64,000 nucleotides of DNA, taken from NCBI GenBank assembly GCA_907163375.1, contig CAJQUW010006392.1:57669-121668 (forward strand), written 5' to 3'. The notes below the pieces were generated by a model. It saw nothing but the letters and a program-made list of their open reading frames with translations, had not been told where the DNA came from and made no database searches. Position numbers and translations under genes: made by a program. This stretch comes from Prostheceraeus crozeri. Taxonomy: Eukaryota; Platyhelminthes; Polycladida; Euryleptidae. This document shows, piece after piece, positions 32,379 to 43,140 of this stretch; position 1 is the stretch's first letter; each line of letters opens with the position of its first letter.

Positions 32379-32524
32379 AACATGTTTTTACTCCTTGTGA
32401 ATGAATGATGATCATTTTATGAAGTGTATTCTGTACTTGTGAATTTTGTCTGGTGTTGAATAAACTTACAGTGGAACATGATTGTTATTTATGTTTTATT
32501 CATAGTGGAAGTCATTGAAGCAAT

Positions 32525-32913
32525 GTGAAATCTATAGTTACATCGTTTATGATGGCGCATCGTACCTTAAGTAACCACATGTGTCATTTGACTCTTGATC
32601 AACAAGGATTCGATGGATTTTTACAAGATTGGAAACTTACATTTAAAATGAAGATGAATGATATGAAAATAGTGCTCACTGAAAGCCTTCCTCTCTTCAA
32701 AAGATTGATGGAGAGTTTACAACCTTAAGATGTAAAGGGTAGACTCGTTGCTTATATAGAGTTGAAAGATTTACAAAAACCACTTCGTTTTGGATCTTAT
32801 TGCACAGAATGGATTACTCTTAGTGATCAATTTTATGGTCGTCATATGGAGAAAATAATGGAGAGAATAGAAGAGACGTTGGAAGGAAATGCGTAAGTTG
32901 TTAAACATACCAT
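32525..32913 (+). pseudogene. Family X protein X2, copy B
   Basis: Counterpart of 12402-12791, with MAHRTLSNHMCHLTLDQQGF and DQFYGRH. The start codon is uncertain, as in A. It carries about one break. Confidence 0.45.
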
Positions 32914-33017
32914 GATTCAACTGAGTGTGTTTACATCCACGTCTTTGTTTGATGGTCGACACAATGTGTAGATGCAATAATGACTTCTTTTCACTGAGTA
33001 TTTTGTAATGGTGTATA

Positions 33018-33200
33018 GAGCAACATGAGTCATTGCGCTTTGTGCATTGCTATCGGGCTCTTTGCTAGATAAGTGAATGCGTCTTTGTTCGAGAAAAGGG
33101 GCGTGTCACAACATGAGTCATTGCGCTTTGTGCATTACTATCGGGCTCTTTGTTAGATAAATGAATGCGTCTTTGTTCGCTAAAAGGATGTGTCACTCAA
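33018..33200. promoter_or_regulatory. Tandem promoter-like block upstream of Y2, copy B
   Basis: Two units of about 85 bp contain ATGAGTCATTGCGC (AP-1 type TGAGTCA), GGGCTCTTTG and GAATGCGTCTTTGTTCG. They lie upstream of Y2 and match the block in copies A and C. Confidence 0.5.
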
Positions 33201-33366
33201 GTCTTTGTGAGGACTAGAACGACTTTGTAAGAGGGAAGGTTTCCACCCACGCAGTCAAAAGATCACGTGCGATAACTCTTTGTCACATAACAAAGACAGG
33301 GAAACGACAAAAGGGAAGCGCATGTGATTGGAGCTAGGTCTGCTTACAAAACGGACGACTGAGCGC

Positions 33367-33966
33367 ATGGCAATCATTTCCGTCCTTGCGCTAACCATGC
33401 AGTATCTCGAAGTCATCAACGCCTCTGCTCTCGCATTGGGTACACTGAACTCCCTTACTTTAGCATCGGATAAAAATGCTTTCAATCAAAAGATAACTCA
33501 TCATGGAGAAGCCGTAACCATAAAAACTCCAAGTCAACGGATAGATTATCTGAAGATTATGTCAACAAAGCATGGAGTGGCCGTGTGTGTGCCGTTAGAC
33601 TATTGGACACGGTTACAATTCAATACTCTTGAAACATTCCTGAAAGAAAATCTCACCACTCCCAAAGAAACTGTTCGACACAATGGGAAGCGGCCACAAG
33701 TTCCCATCATGGAAAGACGATACATGTATGTGCATATGGATAGACACTGTCTCATCATCCATGGAAAGGAGGGCAGAGAATTCGACTTACTCAATTGCAA
33801 ACCCCTCCCCATTTTGGGAAAAGGATTCTACTCCTTCGAAATTAAAATTCAAACCATCTACATGGGTCCGCGCAGGGACGGAAGGCTGTTTAAGTTGAAT
33901 CCCTATCTTGTCTCCATAACCTTTAAAAATGATGTCCATGTTGATGATGATGATCAACTACAGTAA
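33367..33966 (+). CDS. Family Y protein Y2, copy B
   Basis: The frame is 199 residues from the ATG at 33367 (longer non-ATG extension upstream). Features: a hydrophobic N-terminal stretch (MAIISVLALTM), the core LDYWTRLQFNTLETF, a YMYVHMDRHCLIIH strand-rich segment, LGKGFYSFEIKI, IYMGPRRDGR, and an acidic tail HVDDDDQLQ. It is open throughout and conserved in A and C. The function is unknown; the acidic tail contrasts with the basic tail of its paralogue Y1. Confidence 0.62.
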   Translation: MAIISVLALTMQYLEVINASALALGTLNSLTLASDKNAFNQKITHHGEAVTIKTPSQRIDYLKIMSTKHGVAVCVPLDYWTRLQFNTLETFLKENLTTPKETVRHNGKRPQVPIMERRYMYVHMDRHCLIIHGKEGREFDLLNCKPLPILGKGFYSFEIKIQTIYMGPRRDGRLFKLNPYLVSITFKNDVHVDDDDQLQ

Positions 33967-34122
33967 CACTCTCCACACACTGAGAACGCACCATCGGTCT
34001 TTATGAGACCACGGCCTTACGGCCACCGTATCAAGAAAGAAAATGTACACTCACCATGCCACACATGAACATGACTCTCTTCTTCTTTCTTAGGCATACC
34101 CTTCTTCACTCAAGTTTTAATC

Positions 34123-34752
34123 ATGTGGAAATTATCAGCATGTCTCCATGTATCATGGAAAAGTCAGTGTGTTACATTTCATGATACGAAACGTCAATTT
34201 CAGATAACTCTAGAACGCTTTCATCTACGAAGGTTACATCGCGCAATCCTATCCCACTCTTGCCGTGTCATTAACGTAGGAGACGGCATTGTATTTATTC
34301 GCATTCAAGAGATGATTCTACATAATGATCACTGCTACATTGTAATTCCAAAACCCTCATGGGAAAAGTATAAAAGGGAATTTCACTCAACCCTCATGTC
34401 ATTTGTGAGTCATGCTACCCATCCGCATCATCAACGCCATGCGCGAAATGAATCTCAGAAGAGACATCGATTTAGAACAGTTGCATATCCATCTTCCCGT
34501 TTCAGTCTATCATCGCGGTCGTCCGCAAATGTTGGTCATTCGCATGAGCAACGGTCGAAATCTTCAAATCTTTCGCTGCGGCAAAATCCAAGTCCTAGGA
34601 AACCTTTCTCATTTCGTGATGCAGTCCATGTGTTACGAAGTCGTCAAAAAAATGCGAACACTCATGCCTCATCTCCGCCTCAGTCCCCTGACTTTGAAGA
34701 ATATAGTAGTGTCTGTTCAATTGAAGATGTTAGTGAATCTAGCCAACATTAA
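34123..34752 (+). CDS. ORF U upstream of the TBP-like gene, copy B
   Basis: A long frame of which only the first 95 residues (MWKLSACLHVSWK to KYKREFHS) are conserved between copies. The rest overlaps the TBP-like gene in another frame and is Ser/Arg-rich, as expected of a shadow. The conserved part has no recognised domain. Confidence 0.4.
   Translation: MWKLSACLHVSWKSQCVTFHDTKRQFQITLERFHLRRLHRAILSHSCRVINVGDGIVFIRIQEMILHNDHCYIVIPKPSWEKYKREFHSTLMSFVSHATHPHHQRHARNESQKRHRFRTVAYPSSRFSLSSRSSANVGHSHEQRSKSSNLSLRQNPSPRKPFSFRDAVHVLRSRQKNANTHASSPPQSPDFEEYSSVCSIEDVSESSQH
34369..34377 (+). promoter_or_regulatory. Candidate TATA box of the TBP-like gene, copy B
   Basis: TATAAAAGG lies 43 bases before the TBP-like start and is conserved in A and C. 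It also encodes part of KYKRE in ORF U, so conservation could be for either reason. Confidence 0.35.
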
Positions 34753-34951
34753 AACCAGTAATCATTGTATATTTTATGAAACTGAACTCTTTCCTGCTGC
34801 TCTGATTCGGAAGTGGCATCCTGTACATATTGCAGTGTTTCACAACGGACATTGTATCATGAATGGTTTACGTGATATCAGTAAAGTAGCTAACATTGTT
34901 AAATCTTTAATGCGTTATCTGTATGAGTCACAGTTAATAGAATCGTGTTAA
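34412..34951 (+). CDS. TATA-binding-protein-like protein, copy B
   Basis: The frame is 179 residues, the size of the conserved TBP core. It reads as two imperfect lobes of about 80 residues. Lobe 1 contains QMLVIRMSNGRNLQIFRCGK followed by VLGN, matching the TBP pattern 'viMRi...alIFssGKmvcTGa'. Lobe 2 contains NIVVSVQL, FYETELFPAALIRKW and IAVFHNGHCIMNGL, matching 'YEPELFPGLIYRM...liFvSGKvvlTGa'. By eye, three of the four Phe that kink TATA DNA in TBP have counterparts. Such a protein would bind promoter DNA, here perhaps the element's own TATA boxes. The gene is open throughout and conserved in all three copies. It converges with the polymerase. Homology is strong in lobe 2, weaker in lobe 1. 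Confidence 0.65.
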   Translation: MLPIRIINAMREMNLRRDIDLEQLHIHLPVSVYHRGRPQMLVIRMSNGRNLQIFRCGKIQVLGNLSHFVMQSMCYEVVKKMRTLMPHLRLSPLTLKNIVVSVQLKMLVNLANIKTSNHCIFYETELFPAALIRKWHPVHIAVFHNGHCIMNGLRDISKVANIVKSLMRYLYESQLIESC

Positions 34952-34959
34952 TCACATGA

Positions 34960-35300
34960 TGCGTTTTGAATGAGTCACCACAATGAACTGTCGTCCACAC
35001 ACGTGTCAGTGAAAAGATCATCAACAAGGTTCTTCGCTTTATGATGAGTCAGCGCTATTTATAGACATGAAATGATGTCCACACACTTGTCGATGAAAAG
35101 GTCGCGCTGTCTGACGTGAGGCGCCATCGCTTTGTCTGATAAATAACGCCCACACACGTGTCGGCGAAAAGGTTGAACAAGACTGATTAGATTCGTATGA
35201 CTGGCGCCTTACTCCTTCATGAGTCAGAGCTATTTATAGACATGAGTCAGCAAAGTGGTTGATGTTTCCTAAGCCGAAGAAATTGCCATGATGTTACATT
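34960..35300. promoter_or_regulatory. Duplicated control region, copy B
   Basis: Two blocks each hold CTATTTATA (35055-35063 and 35230-35238; TATAAATAG on the minus strand), AP-1 type TGAGTCA or TGACTCA sites on its flanks, and CCACACACGTGTCGGCGAAAAGG-like CACGTG boxes. The TATA points away from the polymerase end toward the TBP-like gene's 3' side, where there is no frame on that strand. Confidence 0.45.
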
Positions 35301-35334
35301 CGCTGGTGAGGATGTTAACTTGCAAACTCTAACA

Positions 35335-36145
35335 TGGTTTTGACTTTATTTTATACTTTACCTATCTTGCAAATAGTGAAATACTTATGACTTCATTTTA
35401 TATTTCACCTATCTTACAAACTGTACAGACAGTGAAATGATTTTAACATTAATTCAAACTTTACAATCATCAACTTTATTTCTAACTTTACAATTGTCAA
35501 CTTTATTTCTAACTTCACAAACGTCAGCTTTATTTCTAACTTTGCAAACAACGAAGTGATTCTAACTTCATTTATATTTCACCTGTCTTACAAACTGTAC
35601 AAACAGTGAAATGATTTTAACATTAATTCAAACTTTACAATCATCAACTTTATTTCTAACTTTACAAACAGTGAAGTGATTCTAACTTCATTTATATTTC
35701 ACCTATCTTACAAACAGTGATATGGTTATAACTTATTTTATACTTTACCTATCTTGTAAACAGTGAAATGATTTTAACATTAATTCAAACTTTACATTCA
35801 TCAACTTTATTTCTAACTTTACAAACGTCAACTTTATTTCTAACTTTACAAACAGTGATATGGTTATAACGTATTTTATACTTTACCTATCTTGCAAACA
35901 GTGAGATGATTCTGACATTAATTGAAACTTTACAAACGTCAACTTTATTTCTAACTTTACAATCATCAACTTTATTTCTAACTTTACAAACGTTAACTTT
36001 ATTTCTAACTTGACAAACAGCGAAGTGATTCTAACTTCATTTATATTTCACCTATCTTACAAACAGTGATATGGTTATAACTTAATTTCTAGCTTTACAA
36101 TCATCAACTTTATTTCTAACCCTACCCATCTTACAAAATGATTAA
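35335..36145 (-). repeat. Tandem repeats rich in AATAAA, copy B
   Basis: Units CAACTTTATTTCTAACTTTA and ACTTCATTTATATTTCACC give AATAAA or TATAAA-type hexamers on the minus strand, the polymerase direction. It is the largest of the three arrays. Confidence 0.75.
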
Positions 36146-36529
36146 AACTTTTACTTCTATCTATTGAGTGAGAATCCCATCTTTATGTCAAAAGGAAAAC
36201 AACACAGTATGTACATGATATGTTATTCATCATCACAACCGATTTTCATCACAGCCACATGCAGTTAATACTGATGGTAGCAGAAAACAAAGTTTTTATA
36301 TCTCACATCACCGGAGAAAACAAAGTCACTCATGTACAGGGAGAAAACAAAGTCACTCATGTGCAGGGAGAAAACAACGTCAGGAAAAACCAGTTGATAT
36401 GTAAGTCATGATATGAAGCGATCAGCAGTTGGACGCATGTTACAAGGCAATCACTCACAACACCCTATAGAAAACGCCATGGAGCGAAAAAGCAAAACAT
36501 CAACCACAGCAGAGAGGAAGCATTGATCA

Positions 36530-39500
36530 TCAGACATCGCCGGACGGAGGAGGAGAAAGTTTCTGTCTCTTTGGTGGAGGTAGATGAGTGTCTGGATGGC
36601 CGTACGGTAATAAGTGGTTAGGACTCATCCAGCATCGCTTGTCTTCCTAAGCTGAGAGACCTCGTTTCCTAAACGTCGTTGTTCTGACTTGATGCGACTG
36701 AGATTTTAAAATGGTCATTTCTACTTTTTTAATTTTAAGTGAATCTAAGGCATCTTGATAGTCCCTATGTGTCATTTTTCTAACGATTGACTTCGAGATG
36801 CCTTTCGCCCGTTTTATAGAAAGCTCTGAGGATTTTAGCTTCATGGAGTACATCTTGGGGCGAAGCAAGATCATCTCCTCTATCTGTTTGCCGGCACACT
36901 CATCCTTGAAGCAGCCAAGCTTCGCTTTATTTGAGGTAGAGTAAAGCGGATGGTCAGTGGCATAGTTGGAACTATCAAACTTGGGTGCTAAATATTTTAA
37001 AATATCTTCCTGTTTGACTTCGCTCGTGGTTGTCAAAGCTAGGAAGAAGCTGTCTGTATCACCTCCTACTAATTCCACACGTTGTAGAAGTGGACATGTC
37101 TTAAAAGTGTGGTAAAATAACTTATACATTTCTAACTTGGAGTGATCCAAGACAGCTTGACCGACATAAATGGGCTTACAAAGTTCTACTTTAGATTTTA
37201 ACATTTTAAAACCAGTGATGTCTTCGGAAATGACATCATGGTGGCAAAACAACGGCGAGCGACATAACTTGATACTCGTTTCCGGATCAGTTACGATGCG
37301 ATAGTCCATGCGCTTTCTTACATCCTCCATGGTTTTACCAAAGAGGGCATTATTCTTAAATTGAAAGAAGTCCTTTTCGAAAGGATTCTTGGATTCAGCC
37401 CGTTTCTTGCTATTAAATTCTATATACGGTTTTAGAAAGGGCTTCTGCCTAAACTGGATAGCGCGATGGACTTTATCAAGTTCCATCCCCATACCTAGAT
37501 AGAATTTGAGGATGGAATAGTGCACGATGTAATGCTGCTTGTTCAATTGGGTGAGAAACAACTTCCTAGTGGCTTTATATTTTAAGTCATTTTCCGCCTC
37601 ATATTTCTTATTGTGTTCTTCCATAAAGGGAGAGAACATATCTGGACTGACTATGCCAGATTCGGGTGCGAGAGGAAAATCAGCGGTCCTATTCTTAATG
37701 CAGTCTGGATAGATGAGGTCGACTTCAAATAAATAACCTATGTCGGCCTCATCTCTCAGTGCCATGATGTGTGCTGGTTTGGAGAAGTGTTCAATGTCAT
37801 GGGGCTCTACCCATTGGAAGTCAGACTGTGGCAAAGGCTTAAAGAGTGCACTCCCATACAAATTATTTTGGTCTATGTACATTAAATGCATGGTCGATCC
37901 TATGTCTTGGGTGCTGTTGACAACATGTTTGTTAACAAATGTCAAGCCACCCCTAATACCACGTTACGTGTACATTTCTGCATCTTGCAGTAAATGAATG
38001 CTCTCTTTCGTCATCTTGAAGGCTGACTGATAGGACAGACCCGGCAGACTAACAAAATGGACGGGGTCTAAGGCGTCCTGTTCTAATGTGACTTTCCTAA
38101 AAGTCTCAAACACGTCAGCCAACAGATAGACGTCTAATTTTAAGTAGGCAAGCATGTAGTCACCAAACGTGTGACACCTAAATTCTAACCATGCTTGCTC
38201 TGCATGCCTATAATCATCCAGCGAACAGTCCTCGTCCGTCAAATCATTTTTAAATTTATCGAGGGACGGAAGGGATGTCTCCTTCAATGTGTCCATTGAA
38301 CTAAAATAACTATAAGGAAACACCCCTTTCCGTCGTATCAGACTGTCACTTATGTTGGGATAGTCTTTCTTTAAATGTTGAGTGAGGGGAAGTGTTTCTA
38401 AATTATTAGCCAACGCGGCTAAGGAAGAAGATATAAACTGGAAACTGTCTAGAAACTTTATGTCATAGAAGACAGGCTTCCCCTCCTTCGTCTTATCTAC
38501 TTGGACTTTAGCAGTGATGCACATAAATTTTTCCTTACTTTGTGCAATCACTTTAGATGACCAGGATTTCATTTTACCGAATCCATGGCGAATGATGATG
38601 TGAGCATCATAACATTTAAAGTTATGAAAGATGACGGGGAGCGTTCGCCGTTTGAGCCTAAGTTTCATATTGCATTTACTGCATAAGGCAGACCTAAATT
38701 TTCCACTGAGATGGCAATGGTCCCTCACTTTCTTATGCTGCTGATCATCAAAGGATGAACAGCAGCGGGGACATTCCGTGGTCCTATCAAATTTGATTTT
38801 ATCGGCTTCTGTGAAGCACATGGGTTTCCTAGTTCGCTCCGTTTCATAGCGTTGATGAAAGCGGACTTTCATATCTAAAAAGTTGAGGAAGCTTTCAACA
38901 CACTCCTCGCCTTGCCACACATGCATCTTATTTTGGTTCCTATAATATGGATGCCAAACTTCATAACAGGCAATGGCTGCTGGCTCATGACTTAGATCTT
39001 CTTGTTCAATATAACATTCAATGTCCGCATAGATGGTACATATGGGACTGAGCTCATTGCCGTTTTCTTCATACCTATAAAATTTATCTTTGGGCATGAC
39101 TTCCATTTGAAGTTTACCCCGAGAGCACCACTCGTAATGCTCTTCAAAAAATGCTTTTGATGTGAAACGCCGTGTGCAGCGATCACAGTAATAAAAATTA
39201 TCCCTATAGGTTGCTTGATGATGGTATAACTTTGAAATTGTGGGAATGCCACAATAATGCCATTCTGGGTGGTTGTCGCTATAGACTAGGAGGAGATTGA
39301 CAACCCGGTCAAAGTTACTTTGGCGATTATTATACCTAACGCCCTTCAGACCTTTTTCCCAGAGATGGATGACAATCTTAATATTATTCAATTTTTCAAA
39401 TTGGGCGATGCCTTTAAAGTCTAATGTATTGACATCTAACCCGTCAAACCTAAGCTCATCCTCCCATTCACGATACTTGGTGACTCTTTGACGATGTATA

Positions 39501-41375
39501 CCTACATCATTATAGTGAAGAATGGAGAGGACGGCATACTTGAAACACTGGGACTGACATTCTACATTGATGACAGCCTTTTTGTCAGCCAGTGCTTTGG
39601 GGAGAGTGAAACAAGCACTTCTTTGTAAATTTTCTAAAAGATTAATTTTGATGTCTACCTTCTCTATCCCATCAAAGACCAGACCGCTGTCTCTTTCATT
39701 AAATTTATTTAAATTGCTGACGAGATAGGTCGCATGTCTCTCTATCCACTCGTTTACATCACATATGAGATCAGCAGCACAGGAGGCTATCCTAATGGTC
39801 ACAGTGGACTCTACTTCTCCCGTGCTACTGTCTACCTTATTGAAACGAGCAGTGAGATAGAACATGCCCTTAAGTAAAAATCTATTTAAGCTCGCCAACA
39901 TTTGATGAATTAAGCCTATGTTATTCATCAAGAAAGGATGAATGTCCTGCACAGCTTCAGAGCTTACTAACTCATAATCGCGAACGAGCCTCTCAAGGGA
40001 AAACTTGCTCAGCCTTAGAGTGACGTTGTTGTCAGTGTAAAGCTCAGTGGAATGTGTGTGACAGAGTGTGTGCGAAGAAAGAACAAACTCTGCAGGAAAG
40101 GTTTTCTGACACGAAGAACAGGAAAAGCCGACGTGTGATGAAGGATGCTTCCTACCTGTTGTTGTCGGTGGTTGCCTCACACTGCCACAGGAACCGCCTT
40201 CGATGTGGACTCGCAAGTTGGTGTTGTTGTAGAACGTACGTCCACAACCTTCACACTTGGGCCGTTGAGGGATCGGTCGGCGCTTTCCTCCCCTGCAGAC
40301 ACGGCCAGCGATGTGACGTCTCAAACTGTAGGCTGAGGCGAAGACTCTGTCACACTGCTGGCATTGAAAGTCCTTCTTTTCGACTTCCATCTCCCTCTCC
40401 TCTCCGACGATCTCCAACTCCATTTCCTGCTCCTCCAACAATCTCTCCACCGACTTGACGGAGAGGAGAGGGAGGTCGAGCGCTGCAGGTGGTGGTGGCC
40501 ATGCTGGGATATCGATGGGACGGGAGGCAACGTCACCATCCAGGAGGTAGGCCGCCAGATCTGTTGAGAAAAAGAGAAAAAAGATTAGTAACATGATCAA
40601 CATTTCAAGTTGGAAGTCTCAACCCCCTATTTCCCAATCACGATTACTTACCATCTAAAGACTGTAATTCCGGCAGCAAGGATGAACGCGGAGGAGGTAG
40701 GAGTGGGACACGAGCCGAGGGTGGAAGGGTCCTGGGCTTTGGTGTCGGAGAGACGTGATGGCGAGGAGCAGGTACCGGATCTGGGACGGGCGCAGGGACG
40801 GACACAGGTACCGTAGCTGGTGGCGGTGGAGGTGGGGCGATAACGATGCCCGAGAAAGGGGTCGCACCTTGGGCGGAGGTAGATGAGCGGGAAGGTAGGG
40901 CCGGAAATTCCTCGCGGTATTTCCGCCTCGCGGCTTCCTCCCACTTCTTCTTCTTCGCCATATCTGTAGAGAGGAAAAAGAGATTAGATTAGAGGTTGCG
41001 GAGATAATAATGACAGAGAGTAAGCTATACGGATACAAAAGTGCTAAAACATGACATTCCAACTCTCATAGGTGAGGATACTTACACTTTCCGAGCCGCT
41101 CATAGGCTTGCCCGATTGCTCCTTGGGGGACGGGTTCCCCATTACGAATGCATTCATGTACTGAAAAAGAATGACGGCAAAGATAAGCAGAGGTAAAATT
41201 TGGATTCGGTTTAAACATGAACAAAATAAGGGAGGGGCTCTTGATTTTAATGAGGATGACTACCCTAATGATGTTAGTAATAGAGTCAACCTTGATACAA
41301 ATACTTACATTGCTCGATGGTGGCCTTTTCCATCTCGACAGCAATGCGGTAGTTCTCAATTTTTGTCAATCCCAT
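36530..41375 (-). pseudogene. Protein-primed family B DNA polymerase, copy B (nearly whole)
   Basis: The best preserved polymerase, with about one visible interruption. N-terminal blocks (ATG at 41375; a proline-rich block ending near 40650) are bordered by GTAAGT donors and pyrimidine-tract AG acceptors, pointing to a spliced transcript. Then come C2H2 fingers (CQQCDRVF, CEGCGRTF, CSSCQKTF, CDRCTRRF), a region around QSQCFKYAVLSILHY that is typical of animal protein-primed polymerases, and an endonuclease VII-like module (CPRCC..DHCHLSGKFR..CSKCN). Exonuclease motifs are YADIECY, FHNFKCYDAH and YLKLDVYLLADVFE. Polymerase motifs are IDQNNLYG, NALFGKTMED and GGDTDSF. This domain order is that of Polinton/adintovirus polymerases. 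Confidence 0.88.
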
Positions 41376-41861
41376 GGTAGATAGTCGATTGTAGATTACG
41401 TCAGCAGATTTCAATCACTGAAAAGGAAAGATGAGAATCGTTTCATTTGCCTAGTCAACGTTTGGCAACAATCATTGAAGTGACATCTAATGAATTACAT
41501 TTCCCTCTACTCCATATCATAAAGACCAACCTTTGTCGAATGGCTAAAGTACTCTGACCTGGCGAGAGAAAGCGTCACGTTGAGTATGAAGTCGAACGCC
41601 CAACATGAGCAACGGCTCAGAGGTTTCGGTCTAACAAACGACGAACAACCCGTGCAACGCAATCCCTCTACGGCAGTACCCGCCGTCCCGAAGGAACGCT
41701 CGAGCAAAGGAGGTATTACAGCGATGATATGTTTTATGAGCAGAAGATATGATAGCAAGGGACTATTCAACTTGATAGCAAGTCAAAACAACCTGATAGC
41801 AGGAGCTCACCGACACTCACCTTGTGAAAGATAAATGTGAAGAGCAGAGCTGGTGCACTGA

Positions 41862-41869
41862 CTTTTATA
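41862..41869 (-). promoter_or_regulatory. TATA box of the polymerase leader, copy B
   Basis: TATAAAAG on the minus strand, followed about 45 bases later by CACAAGGTGAGT, a good splice donor. Both are conserved in A. A first noncoding exon is likely, since the polymerase start is about 490 bases further on. Confidence 0.55.
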
Positions 41870-42008
41870 AGATTTTCCTAAGCGGTGAATGGATCAGACC
41901 TCTCATCCAATCACAGACGAGCTAGAGTTCACGATGTGCGCACGCACATTTGTAACGCGTTATTGAAATCGTGTGAGGCAAAAATATTGTTTAGCAATAG
42001 ACTCAACC

Positions 42009-42461
42009 ATGGCACCTGAAGTCAATACATTGAAACATGATTATTGCACGATTCGTTTTCATCAAGAGTGCTTCCGAGGCTTAATACAAGATTACATCCT
42101 TGAGTTTCAAAGGGAGGAGACAGAATTGGAAGCATGTTTAGACTACACACGAAAAATATTTACGGAGTTGATATCCTATTTCAAAGACAGTCTCATCAAG
42201 GCTCATTTAACTGCACATGTCAATTACATTCATTTTTCACAAGGTGAAGTAGCGGAAAGTGTTGATTTTCAATTTCGCTCCTATGGACAAGAATATGTTA
42301 CTGATGCTTCTGAGTTTTATACACGACATCTGCGGAAGATTATTTCTCGTATGGACAACTTTCATGGTTACGGCGATCATTTGCTTCTCAAAAAAATAAA
42401 GCATATTGTCATTGCTATTAGTAAAGTGGGTTTCAATGATATTGAATCAAAGACCATATAG
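42009..42461 (+). CDS. Family X protein X3, copy B
   Basis: A 150-residue frame starting MAPEVNTLKHD, open throughout and nearly identical to the copy A gene. It shares FHQECFRGLIQDYILEF with the FHRQSLRGVIRDYIISF of X1, and DASEFYTRHLRKIISRMDNF with the X1 C-terminus. It is transcribed divergently from the polymerase and followed by a region rich in AATAAA. The function is unknown. Confidence 0.68.
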   Translation: MAPEVNTLKHDYCTIRFHQECFRGLIQDYILEFQREETELEACLDYTRKIFTELISYFKDSLIKAHLTAHVNYIHFSQGEVAESVDFQFRSYGQEYVTDASEFYTRHLRKIISRMDNFHGYGDHLLLKKIKHIVIAISKVGFNDIESKTI

Positions 42462-42469
42462 AGTATTTT

Positions 42470-43140
42470 TCATGACACTTGTGTTGTGCTAAACTTTCTA
42501 GTGCTGTGGCGAACACTGTTTTCATATAACATTCTAAACTCTCATTGCAATAGAAAACTGCTTTTAGTAAACCTGATGAAGCGAATCTAACAGTCATGGA
42601 GTTTGAATTTTCTAATAGGGAAACATTTCGCAACTGTCTCCAATAAAACTTTTAACACTGTGAAAGTAAGTTACAAGACAATCTACACTGTGCAGTAAAA
42701 CCTTCTAAAACTTTCTACTACTGTGATGAGTTCGGTCAGTCACACAACGTCAATGATCAAACTTTATTTTCACAAACGTGTGTTGCTGTAAAACTAGTTG
42801 ACTACACTAACGCTTACATTTTATGACATGTGTGTTTCATAAAACGCCATGATCAAACTTTTCTAACTATACATTAACTGTGGTGCAATAAAAACTTTTA
42901 CAAACCATGATACACTTTCTGACGACACTCACGAATACAACTTCAATGATCAGACTTTACTCTCTCAAACGGGTGTCACAGTAAAATTATTTGACTACAC
43001 TAACTTTGCAAACCATGATACAGTTTCTGACTAGACTTACGAATAAAACGTTGATGATCAAACTTTCTAACTATACATCAACCTGTGTTGCAATAAAACT
43101 TTTGTAAGACATGATAAAGTTTCTGACGACACTGACAAGA
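42470..43140 (+). repeat. AATAAAAC-bearing repeats downstream of X3, copy B
   Basis: Loose units contain CAATAAAACTTTT or CAGTAAAA and ACCATGATACA..TTTCTGAC..ACTCACGAATA. Poly(A)-type hexamers again point in the direction of the upstream gene. No coding sequence. Confidence 0.6.

Noticed and set aside
35335-36145. AT-rich array considered as a CRISPR-like or centromeric array
   Set aside because: No unique spacers; same array recurs at the same position in each element copy, so it is part of the element.
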